From positions 1-10,336 of the forward strand of contig CAYYSG010000023.1 of NCBI GenBank assembly GCA_964474375.1: DNA of 10,336 nt. The letters run 5' to 3'. The notes beneath the pieces are model-generated. The model did not search any database and had not been told where the DNA came from. It worked only from the letters and a program-made list of their open reading frames with translations. The stretch is from 2-01-FULL-33-17 sp964474375 (lineage in GTDB: Bacteria > Patescibacteriota > Minisyncoccia > Phycocordibacterales > UBA9973). This document shows positions 1-5,088 of this stretch, piece after piece (position 1 is the stretch's first letter; each line of letters opens with the position of its first letter). Position numbers and translations under genes: made by a program.

Positions 1-37
1 CTGCATTTGATTACTATATCATAAAAAACAATATAGG

Positions 38-55
38 GTGTCGGCGGCGGGAATT
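38..55 (-). repeat. 18-bp copy of the tRNA-Met 3' end
   Basis: The bases gtgtcggcggcgggaatt (plus strand) occur here and at 170-187 inside tRNA-Met, 132 bp apart. The copied segment is tRNA nucleotides 57-74: half of the T-loop, the 3' T-stem strand, the 3' acceptor strand, the discriminator and one more base. This is the usual span of tRNA att sites used by tyrosine recombinases (family knowledge), but no integrase gene is in the window. Confidence 0.85.
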
Positions 56-169
56 TCGTCTTACAGACTCTGTACACCTTTTCGATGTATTCAAAATTAA
101 AAATTTCTCATACATAACGAAAAGCTTTTCAATACCCGCACGAAAAGTATTAATACTTTTCTCGCGACT
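38..169 (-). ncRNA. Structured tail element E1 downstream of tRNA-Met
   Basis: This is a 132-bp unit following the tRNA-Met 3' end on the minus strand. Reading in tRNA direction, the sequence shows: hairpin H1 (142-161, 8-bp stem, loop of 4); a segment at 128-139 complementary to tRNA nucleotides 54-65 (11 of 12 positions); hairpin H2 (78-124, 7-bp stem, a two-base TT bulge at 116-117, then 6 more pairs); hairpin H3 (62-74, 5-bp stem, 3-base loop); and an 18-bp copy of the tRNA 3' end (38-55). The anti-T-arm segment can pair with either the tRNA or the copy. The homologous element E2 at 3182-3292 has the same order of parts, the shared strings TTTTCGTTATG and ATCGAAAA in H2, and compensatory changes in H3. 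No protein is encoded. Whether it acts as RNA or as DNA (an integrated mini-element) is unknown. Confidence 0.55.
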
Positions 170-170
170 G

Positions 171-244
171 TGTCGGCGGCGGGAATTGAACCTGCGACCT
201 TAGCTTTATGAGTGCTACGCTCTAACCAACTGAGCTACGCCGAC
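171..244 (-). tRNA. tRNA-Met (CAT), elongator type
   Basis: The minus strand folds as a cloverleaf: acceptor GTCGGCG/CGCCGAC, D-arm GCTC/GAGC, anticodon loop CTCATAA, variable loop AGGTC, T-loop TTCAATT, discriminator A at 171. The anticodon is CAT. The D-arm and the A51-C63 mismatch in the T-stem resemble the E. coli elongator tRNA-Met, so this is preferred over the lysidine-modified tRNA-Ile2, which also has CAT. An A31-A39 mismatch at the top of the anticodon stem is odd. No CCA is encoded. It lies 45 bp downstream of tRNA-fMet and is probably cotranscribed with it. Element E1 follows its 3' end. Confidence 0.9.
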
Positions 245-289
245 ATGCTCGAACCATGATAGATTAAGAAACCTGTCACGAATCGATTG

Positions 290-360
290 TTGCGGGGCCC
301 GGAATCGAACCGGGGTCCCAAGGTTATGAGCCTTGTGAGATACCTCTTCTCTACCCCGCG
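290..360 (-). tRNA. tRNA-fMet (CAT), initiator
   Basis: The cloverleaf reads CGCGGGG acceptor, GAGA/TCTC D-stem, CAAGG-CTCATAA-CCTTG anticodon arm, and CCCGG-TTCGATT-CCGGG T-arm, with discriminator A at 290. The unpaired C1-A72 and the A11-T24 pair are hallmarks of bacterial initiator tRNA, needed for formylation and for exclusion from elongation. Only two of the usual three G-C pairs at 29-31/39-41 are present (29-41 is A-T). The variable loop has 4 bases and CCA is not encoded. It is the first gene of a two-tRNA minus-strand unit with a good promoter at 380-408. Confidence 0.95.
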
Positions 361-379
361 ATAGGTAGTAACAGGCTAA

Positions 380-408
380 ATAGTAGCAGAAAAAAGGCTT
401 TTTAGCAA
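380..408 (-). promoter_or_regulatory. Promoter of tRNA-fMet/tRNA-Met
   Basis: On the minus strand a -35 TTGCTA (403-408) is followed after 17 bases by TACTAT (380-385), with a TGC extended -10 (386-388). The -35 hexamer and spacing are the same as those of the CxxC-protein promoter at 8558-8586. Confidence 0.7.
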
Positions 409-434
409 GATTTTTACAAATAGTCTAGCTAAAG

Positions 435-449
435 TGCTATAATTAGCAT
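435..449 (+). promoter_or_regulatory. Extended -10, leaderless start of the carboxypeptidase gene
   Basis: TGC TATAAT (435-443) is followed by exactly six bases and then the ATG at 450. A transcript starting about 7 bases past the -10 would begin at the start codon. No Shine-Dalgarno is present. A weak TTTACA lies 19 bases upstream of the -10 (413-418). Confidence 0.65.
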
Positions 450-1301
450 ATGTTACCACGATTTGTATTCTTAATATTTATCATGGTGTTTTTCGCGCTT
501 TACCCACTGCGTATTCATAAAAATGATTTTTGGTCTATAAATACAGAAATTAACGCCAAGGGTAGTGTGGTTTTGGGCTGGAAGGATGGCCGTTATACTA
601 CTCTATATGCTAAGAATCCAAAGACTTTATATCCTGTAGCTAGCATTACAAAATTAGTTACAGCTATTATTGCAGCTCGGATGTATGATGATGACGAAGT
701 TTTTTATGTTTCAAAAAATGCTGTAAATACATTGGGTGTTGCTGGGGGATTAAGCGCAGGTAAGGAATTATCACGAGATGAAATCCTGAAAGCTCTATTG
801 ATTGAATCCAGTAACGATGCGGGTGTGGCGATAGCTGAACATATGGGAACCAAAGAATTTATTAAAAGCATGAACGATTATTTGCGAATAAATAGTTATG
901 AGCATACTGAATTTGTAAATGCCACAGGTCTTGACCCAAAAGACAAAAGCCAGACTCCAAATAGTCTAACGCCTTTATCTACAGCCTTGATTTTAAACAG
1001 AATATACGAAAAAAGACCAACAGTAAAAGAAATAATGTCCTATAGCGAAACACCTGTTTATGATAATTCGGGTAACCTTATAAAAAATTTAACCAGTACA
1101 AACCCGCTAATGTTCGACGAAAAACTTTCCAATAAAATTATTTTAAGCAAAACCGGTACAACAAAAATGGCTGGTGAAAACCTGGCTTTGATTACCGAAG
1201 GTGCCCGAGGGTTTGATTTTTTTACTATTGTTATATTGGGCTCAGACGACAGGGTACTAGACGCTAAAAAAATATTGAATGTAATATACGAAATAGAATA
1301 A
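450..1301 (+). CDS. D-alanyl-D-alanine carboxypeptidase-like protein (S11 / PBP5 type)
   Basis: This is a serine-type penicillin-binding enzyme that trims or cuts peptidoglycan stem peptides outside the membrane. All three S11 active-site motifs are visible: S65-I-T-K68 (nucleophile and general base), S120-S-N122, and K234-T-G236. A hydrophobic stretch at residues 3-20 works as a signal peptide or signal anchor. At 283 aa it lacks the C-terminal beta domain and amphipathic anchor of E. coli PBP5, so the N-terminal segment is probably the membrane tether (inference). The start is fixed by a -10 box ending 7 bases before the ATG, which implies a leaderless mRNA. It is transcribed divergently from the tRNA-fMet unit. 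No terminator is obvious before the helicase promoter at 1349. The family is secure; carboxypeptidase versus endopeptidase activity is not decidable. Confidence 0.92.
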   Translation: MLPRFVFLIFIMVFFALYPLRIHKNDFWSINTEINAKGSVVLGWKDGRYTTLYAKNPKTLYPVASITKLVTAIIAARMYDDDEVFYVSKNAVNTLGVAGGLSAGKELSRDEILKALLIESSNDAGVAIAEHMGTKEFIKSMNDYLRINSYEHTEFVNATGLDPKDKSQTPNSLTPLSTALILNRIYEKRPTVKEIMSYSETPVYDNSGNLIKNLTSTNPLMFDEKLSNKIILSKTGTTKMAGENLALITEGARGFDFFTIVILGSDDRVLDAKKILNVIYEIE

Positions 1302-1348
1302 TATATCCATACGGCATTAGGCTTTTGAGTAAATAAAGACAAGATATA

Positions 1349-1377
1349 TTGACTATAAATAGTTTCTATGCTATTAT
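1349..1377 (+). promoter_or_regulatory. Promoter of the DEAD-box helicase gene
   Basis: TTGACT (1349-1354), 17 bases, TATTAT (1372-1377) with a TGC extended -10 (1369-1371). This is the best sigma70-type promoter in the window. It sits inside a 9-bp inverted repeat (ATTGACTAT at 1348-1356, ATAGTCAAT at 1381-1389) that also brackets the predicted start site near 1384 and could be an operator. Confidence 0.7.
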
Positions 1378-1383
1378 AGAATA

Positions 1384-1476
1384 GTCAATGAATTATCCTC
1401 TGACTATCATTCTGGTTCAAGTTATGAACAAGGCCCTTACAATGATACTCGTAGGCTAGCCTGACATAACAATTAT
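1384..1476 (+). promoter_or_regulatory. Structured 5' leader of the helicase mRNA
   Basis: About 93 bases of untranslated leader are predicted between the promoter and the ATG. Visible structure: TATCATT (1405-1411) pairs with AATGATA (1441-1447), enclosing a hairpin GTTCA/TGAAC (1415-1419/1425-1429). The self-complementary GGCTAGCC (1453-1460) follows. No Shine-Dalgarno precedes the ATG. Long structured leaders are known for cold-shock DEAD-box helicase genes in other bacteria; a similar role here is inference. Confidence 0.45.
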
Positions 1477-2784
1477 ATGAATAGATCAAATCAATCAGGT
1501 GCACGTAGTGCATCAGTGTCTTCTTTTTCGAGGGGACCAAAGAGAGGCTTTTCTGCTAGACCTGCTAATGGGGGTAGCAAAGGAGGATTCTCAAAATCAT
1601 CATCCGGCAATTCCTTTGGTGGGGGACGTGCTCGTAGTTTTAATAGACCATCATTTAATAAGCCAAAATCAAGAGGTCGCGGGGCATCAAGTATAGACCA
1701 TAACTTGTTCATCAACAAAGCTAAGATAGAACACGTTACAGAATATTTGCCACAAAACACATTTAAGACTTTTGGATTAGACGAAAAAATAGTTGCGAAC
1801 TTGACCACAAAAGGTTACAAGGTTCCTTCTGCTATTCAAGACCAATCAATACCAGTCATAATGGCAGGGAATGATATCGTAGGTATAGCAAACACTGGTA
1901 CTGGTAAAACAGCAGCGTTTCTATTACCTTTGATTCATAAGGTAAGTCAGTCACCTAGACAAAAAGTAATGGTACTGGCTCCAACTCGTGAACTTGCTCA
2001 GCAAATAGAAGTAGAATTCCGTGATTTTACTTTCGGTATGAAAATGTTTTCTGTTTCTGCTGTAGGAGGTTTACCAATTGGTCGCCAAATGAGCCAAATT
2101 GAACGCGGAGTTAGTTTTGTTATTGGTACACCAGGACGTGTTAAAGATTTAATCAACAGAGGTAAAATCAACATGAAAGACTTTGGTTATATTGTGCTAG
2201 ACGAAGCTGACCGTATGCTAGACATGGGGTTCGTGGATGATATGCGTTTGATACTGAGTCAAATGAAATCTGACAAACAAGCGCTATTTTTCTCAGCGAC
2301 TATGCCGTCTGTTATTAAAACATTATGTAATGAATTCTTGAAAAACCCAGTGAATGTGTCTGTAAAGACTCGTGATACTGCTGGATCTGTCGACCAGGAC
2401 GTTGTGCGTATTCGCCACAAGTCTGAACGTATAGAAGTTTTGCACGAATTACTAGAAAAGCCTGGTTTTACAAAAGTTTTGATTTTCCGTGAAATGAAAA
2501 GACAAGTAGATGAACTTCAGAAAGAACTACGTGTTCGCGGTTTCAATGTTGTAGCTTTGCATGGTGACATGCAAGCGCGCCAACGTATGAATTCCGTCAA
2601 AGCCCTAACTAGTGGCGAAGCAACAATACTTATTGCAACTGATGTTGCTGCTCGCGGTATTGATATATCTGGTATAACTCATGTTATTAACTACGATGTA
2701 CCAAGAGACTACGAAACATACATCCACCGTGTTGGACGTACTGGTCGTGGTAGCGCCAAAGGCCAAGCCCTGACTTTTATCTAA
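1477..2784 (+). CDS. DEAD-box ATP-dependent RNA helicase with N-terminal Arg/Gly/Ser-rich tail
   Basis: This enzyme unwinds or remodels RNA using ATP, probably in ribosome assembly or mRNA turnover. Residues 1-75 are low complexity, rich in G, S, R and F, and predicted disordered. The two-RecA helicase core follows: Q-motif region to Q121, motif I A138-N-T-G-T-G-K-T145, Ia PTREL 169-173, TPGR 218-221, motif II DEAD 242-245, motif III SAT 273-275, motif V around 387-396, and motif VI HRVGRTGR 417-424. The protein stops only 11 residues after motif VI, at ALTFI, so the last strand and helix of RecA domain 2 are short. A terminator begins 5 bases after the stop, so this is a true end and not a frameshift. 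RhlE/DeaD-like proteins usually carry the basic tail at the C-terminus, whereas here it is N-terminal. The gene appears to be monocistronic. Confidence 0.95.
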   Translation: MNRSNQSGARSASVSSFSRGPKRGFSARPANGGSKGGFSKSSSGNSFGGGRARSFNRPSFNKPKSRGRGASSIDHNLFINKAKIEHVTEYLPQNTFKTFGLDEKIVANLTTKGYKVPSAIQDQSIPVIMAGNDIVGIANTGTGKTAAFLLPLIHKVSQSPRQKVMVLAPTRELAQQIEVEFRDFTFGMKMFSVSAVGGLPIGRQMSQIERGVSFVIGTPGRVKDLINRGKINMKDFGYIVLDEADRMLDMGFVDDMRLILSQMKSDKQALFFSATMPSVIKTLCNEFLKNPVNVSVKTRDTAGSVDQDVVRIRHKSERIEVLHELLEKPGFTKVLIFREMKRQVDELQKELRVRGFNVVALHGDMQARQRMNSVKALTSGEATILIATDVAARGIDISGITHVINYDVPRDYETYIHRVGRTGRGSAKGQALTFI

Positions 2785-2789
2785 AGTAC

Positions 2790-2822
2790 AAAAAAGTCCC
2801 CCTTAGTTGGGGGATTTTTTAT
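2790..2822. terminator. Bidirectional intrinsic terminator
   Basis: An AAAAAA run, a TCCCCC/GGGGGA stem with loop TTAGTT, and a TTTTTT run form a terminator that works in both directions. It ends the helicase mRNA from the left and the small minus-strand gene (2829-3119) from the right. Confidence 0.9.
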
Positions 2823-2828
2823 ATTAAA

Positions 2829-3119
2829 TTAATTAGCGTAAGGTTTATTCTTGACCTCATCTTTGTCTTCTGCCTTTTCGATGCGTTCCATCATTGCAGA
2901 ATATTCTTCCACTGTTTGACCATCTAATTCCCAATTATTACCTTTTTTGATCATTCGTTTTCGAGCATCGCCATAAATATTGTATTTAAGACCTATTTGA
3001 TCTCTTTCTTCTTGCTCTATTTGATTTATTTTTTCTAACTCTTTTTCTTTAGAGGTTTTTTCAAAAAGGTGAATTTGATTAGGGTTTTGGTAATCCATTT
3101 TCCCGGGTTTTATATTCAT
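2829..3119 (-). CDS. Small hypothetical protein, charged
   Basis: A 96-aa protein not recognised from any family. It is very hydrophilic, with Glu/Lys-rich stretches at residues 22-40 and 73-92 that could form helices or a coiled coil. The middle segment (about residues 42-72, with YNIYGDARKRM and a lone Trp) could be a small folded part. There is no signal peptide, membrane segment or Cys. It is supported as a gene by a perfect TATAAT placed exactly six bases before its ATG, the same leaderless arrangement as its neighbours, and by a terminator at its end. It is convergent with the helicase gene. Confidence 0.7.
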   Translation of the reverse strand: MNIKPGKMDYQNPNQIHLFEKTSKEKELEKINQIEQEERDQIGLKYNIYGDARKRMIKKGNNWELDGQTVEEYSAMMERIEKAEDKDEVKNKPYAN

Positions 3120-3125
3120 AACCTA

Positions 3126-3131
3126 ATTATA
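3126..3131 (-). promoter_or_regulatory. -10 box, leaderless start of the 96-aa gene
   Basis: TATAAT on the minus strand is followed by TAGGTT and then the ATG at 3119. The -10-to-ATG distance is the same 7 bases seen at 450, 3466, 4372 and 8472. No TG extension is present here. Confidence 0.6.
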
Positions 3132-3181
3132 TTGATTTGTAATTGATTATACAATAGAAGACTTTAATTTTTCAACATCTG

Positions 3182-3199
3182 GAGCCGTTAGTGAGAATC
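3182..3199 (-). repeat. 18-bp copy of the tRNA-Thr 3' end
   Basis: The bases gagccgttagtgagaatc (plus strand) occur here and at 3293-3310 within and just past tRNA-Thr, 111 bp apart. The copied part is nucleotides 57-74, exactly the same tRNA segment as duplicated at tRNA-Met. Confidence 0.88.
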
Positions 3200-3292
3200 T
3201 CCGACCACGTCGGCAGGTGATTTTCGATTTCATTATATTCCATAACGAAAATCCTTCCGATTCTCACATAAAACAAAGCAGTTTGTTTTATA
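3182..3292 (-). ncRNA. Structured tail element E2 downstream of tRNA-Thr
   Basis: This is a 111-bp unit after the tRNA-Thr 3' end, homologous to E1. In tRNA direction it has hairpin H1 (3268-3291, perfect 10-bp stem, loop CTGC), a 12-base perfect reverse complement of tRNA-Thr nucleotides 54-65 (3256-3267), hairpin H2 (3219-3253, 8-bp stem GATTTTCG/CGAAAATC with a TT bulge at 3244-3245), hairpin H3 (3201-3213, CCGAC-GTG-GTCGG), and an 18-bp copy of the tRNA 3' end (3182-3199). H3 differs from that of E1 in four of five pairs while staying paired, and the outer stem matches the host tRNA in each case. No coding potential is seen. Role unknown. Confidence 0.55.
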
Positions 3293-3293
3293 G

Positions 3294-3365
3294 AGCCGTT
3301 AGTGAGAATCGGACTCACGGTCTCTGTCTTACCAAGACAGTGCTTTACCACTAAGCTATAACGGC
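3294..3365 (-). tRNA. tRNA-Thr (GGT)
   Basis: The cloverleaf has acceptor GCCGTTA/TAACGGC, D-stem GCTT/AAGC, anticodon arm CTGTC-TTGGTAA-GACAG (anticodon GGT), T-stem GTGAG/CTCAC and discriminator T. The T-loop is TCCGATT, so position 55 is C instead of the near-universal T (pseudouridine), which is unusual. CCA is not encoded. Its minus-strand promoter lies at 3380-3407 and element E2 follows the 3' end. Confidence 0.93.
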
Positions 3366-3379
3366 TGTAAACTCCATAG

Positions 3380-3407
3380 ATTATACATAAAAAAACCGTT
3401 TTTTCAA
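3380..3407 (-). promoter_or_regulatory. Promoter of tRNA-Thr
   Basis: On the minus strand TTGAAA (3402-3407), 16 bases, TATAAT (3380-3385), about 15 bases before the tRNA 5' end. It is divergent from the prfB promoter. Confidence 0.65.
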
Positions 3408-3450
3408 TTAATTTATGGAATTTTAGTTATATTCGTAATACATTTTATTA

Positions 3451-3465
3451 TGATAGAATACCTGT
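3451..3465 (+). promoter_or_regulatory. Extended -10, leaderless start of prfB
   Basis: TGA TAGAAT (3451-3459) is followed by six bases and the ATG at 3466. No convincing -35 or Shine-Dalgarno is visible. Confidence 0.55.
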
Positions 3466-4359
3466 ATGAAAAAGACACTGTCCGATGTCCGTAGCAAAAT
3501 ACAAGAAATAGAGCTCAAAATGTCCGACGGCAGTTTTTGGGATAACAAAGACGAAGCCCAAAAGGTTTTGGCTGACTATCAAAACCTAAAAAAAGAAGAA
3601 GGCAATTTACTAAAATACGATGCCGGCAGTGCAAATATCAATATTTTTGCTGGTGCTGGCGGCGACGATGCCGAAGACTTTGTACGAATGCTTGCTAATA
3701 TGTATTCCAAATACGCTAGTTCCAAAGGCTTTGAATATTTCATAACCGACGAAAACAAAACATCCACAGGTGGGTATCGTAGTATCAGTATTGAAATAAA
3801 AGGCAAATCAAATGGATTTGGAGCTTATGGACTATTAAAGAACGAGTCTGGGGTACATAGGCTGGTTCGGCTTTCGCCTTTTAATTCAGGTCATACTAGG
3901 GAAACTTCTTTTGCTATGGTTGAAGTCTTGCCAGTTTTGGAAAATAGTATATTTAACATACCAGCTAAAGACATAGAATTTGAATTTACAAAGTCCAGTG
4001 GTCCGGGTGGTCAAAATGTAAACAAAAGAGAGACAGCGGTCAGGGCTACACATATACCGACAGGGCTAACCGTGCATGTTTCCGAAGAAAGATCGCAAGA
4101 ACAAAATAGACAAAAAGCCATAGTATTCCTGGAAGGTAAAATCTTTAAACAAATGGAAAAATTGCACGCCGAAAAAATAGACGATCTTTCCGTTTCTAAA
4201 CAGCTAGACAATGAATGGGGTTCACAAATGCGCTCATATACCTTGCATCCTTATAAATTAATAAAAGACCACAGAACCGGAGTAGAGTCCACTAATCCCG
4301 AAGCTGTTTTGGTAAATGGGGAACTTGATAACTTTATTGAAGAGGAGCTCAAGCTGTGA
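3466..4359 (+). CDS. prfB: Peptide chain release factor 2, short form
   Basis: RF2 reads UGA and UAA stop codons in the ribosomal A site and triggers peptide release. The tripeptide S137-P-F139 is the RF2 stop-codon reader (RF1 would have PxT), and G181-G-Q183 is the catalytic loop; the flanking SSGPGGQNVNKRE is canonical. At 297 aa it is about 70 residues shorter than E. coli RF2 (365 aa). The loss is in the N-terminal helical domain 1, which runs almost directly from its first helices into the AGAGGDDAEDF core at residue 62. No in-frame UGA or upstream frame is present, so the programmed frameshift that controls prfB in many bacteria is absent. It is the only complete gene here that ends in TGA, followed at once in frame by TAA. 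It is immediately upstream of ftsE, a conserved neighbourhood in many bacteria. Confidence 0.95.
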   Translation: MKKTLSDVRSKIQEIELKMSDGSFWDNKDEAQKVLADYQNLKKEEGNLLKYDAGSANINIFAGAGGDDAEDFVRMLANMYSKYASSKGFEYFITDENKTSTGGYRSISIEIKGKSNGFGAYGLLKNESGVHRLVRLSPFNSGHTRETSFAMVEVLPVLENSIFNIPAKDIEFEFTKSSGPGGQNVNKRETAVRATHIPTGLTVHVSEERSQEQNRQKAIVFLEGKIFKQMEKLHAEKIDDLSVSKQLDNEWGSQMRSYTLHPYKLIKDHRTGVESTNPEAVLVNGELDNFIEEELKL

Positions 4360-4371
4360 TAAAATGGTTCT
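4357..4371 (+). promoter_or_regulatory. Extended -10 of ftsE overlapping the prfB stop codon
   Basis: TGA TAAAAT (4357-4365) is followed by six bases and the ftsE ATG at 4372. The TGA is the prfB stop codon and the next in-frame TAA is the start of the hexamer, so the end of prfB and the ftsE promoter share bases. Confidence 0.5.
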
Positions 4372-5067
4372 ATGCTCTATTTAACAAACGTCACAAAGAT
4401 ATACAAAAGTGATACGGAATCATTGCGCGATGTGTCTCTTACTGTCTCACCTGGTGAGTTTGTAGCGGTTACTGGTCATTCTGGATCAGGTAAAACCACC
4501 TTAATGAAATTAATCATAGCCGAAGAAGCCCCAACAGATGGGACTATTTTCTATGAGTCTCAGGATATACATACTTTGTCCCGCAAGGACTTGATAAATC
4601 TACGCCGCCGAATCGGAAGTATTTTTCAGGATTTTCGTCTTATAAAAAACAAGACAGTTTTTGAAAATGTGGCTTTTGCAATGGAAATAGGCGACCACAG
4701 TGATTCTGATATTTATGAATATGTTCCACATGTTCTGGAATTAGTTTCTTTGTCACACAAAGCCGATTCTTTCCCAGATGAGCTTTCCGGTGGGGAGAAG
4801 CAACGTTTAGCTATTGCTCGGGCAATTATTCACCAGCCAGAGCTTCTTTTGGCTGATGAACCAACGTCTAGTCTTGATCCAGATTCTGCCCATGGTGTTA
4901 TGCAGGTACTTCGTAAACTTTCTGACTTGGGTACTACTATCATCATGACTACACATACTCCTGAATTAGCTGAAAAATACGCACGTAGACTAATTCATTT
5001 AGAAAATGGTCAGGTAGTTCGTGATGACAAACATCATCATAATGCGCATCACAAAATGCATGTATAA
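4372..5067 (+). CDS. ftsE: Cell-division ATP-binding protein FtsE
   Basis: This is the ATPase of the FtsEX complex, a type VII (MacB-like) ABC system that does not transport but drives peptidoglycan hydrolases at the division site. All nucleotide-binding motifs are present: Walker A G35-HSGSGKT-42, Q-loop Q86, signature LSGGE 138-142, Walker B LLLADE 158-163 and the switch H195. The 231-aa length is near the usual 220-230. The last dozen residues form a His-rich tail (seven His between 221 and 230), unusual for FtsE and possibly metal-binding or only a basic tail. It has its own -10 box at the prfB end and reads into ftsX. Confidence 0.95.
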   Translation: MLYLTNVTKIYKSDTESLRDVSLTVSPGEFVAVTGHSGSGKTTLMKLIIAEEAPTDGTIFYESQDIHTLSRKDLINLRRRIGSIFQDFRLIKNKTVFENVAFAMEIGDHSDSDIYEYVPHVLELVSLSHKADSFPDELSGGEKQRLAIARAIIHQPELLLADEPTSSLDPDSAHGVMQVLRKLSDLGTTIIMTTHTPELAEKYARRLIHLENGQVVRDDKHHHNAHHKMHV

Positions 5068-5073
5068 TAAATA

Positions 5074-5088
5074 AATCAATCAATCAAT
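5074..5088 (+). repeat. AATC tetranucleotide repeat before ftsX
   Basis: AATC is repeated three times plus AAT, ending at the base before the ftsX ATG. Slippage would change the ftsE-ftsX spacing. It is short and may be chance. Confidence 0.6.

Noticed and set aside
38..169. Group I intron, integron attC site or CRISPR repeat as an explanation for E1
   Set aside because: The position at the T-arm, the absence of group I core motifs, the absence of attC R and L boxes, and only one copied end per locus do not fit these. A plain terminator also fails because hairpins H2 and H3 lack T-tracts.
1402..1462. A tRNA-like T-arm (GGTTCAAGT) in the helicase leader
   Set aside because: No acceptor or anticodon arm can be built around it; the bases fit simple leader hairpins better.
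1491..1808. Minus-strand open frame opposite the helicase N-terminus
   Set aside because: Pro/Leu-rich shadow of the Gly/Ser/Arg-rich tail, with no promoter or recognisable domain.
2773..2789. Frameshift truncating the helicase C-terminus
   Set aside because: The terminator starts 5 bases after the stop, leaving no room for lost coding sequence.
3367..3465. Upstream exon with programmed frameshift for prfB
   Set aside because: The region holds divergent promoters and no coding frame or CTTTGA-type shift site; the -10 box fits a start at 3466.
4357..4359. UGA read as glycine (code 25) in this organism
   Set aside because: RF2 is present and complete in its catalytic and codon-reading motifs, TGA is a stop directly before TAA, and no in-frame TGA occurs inside the genes.
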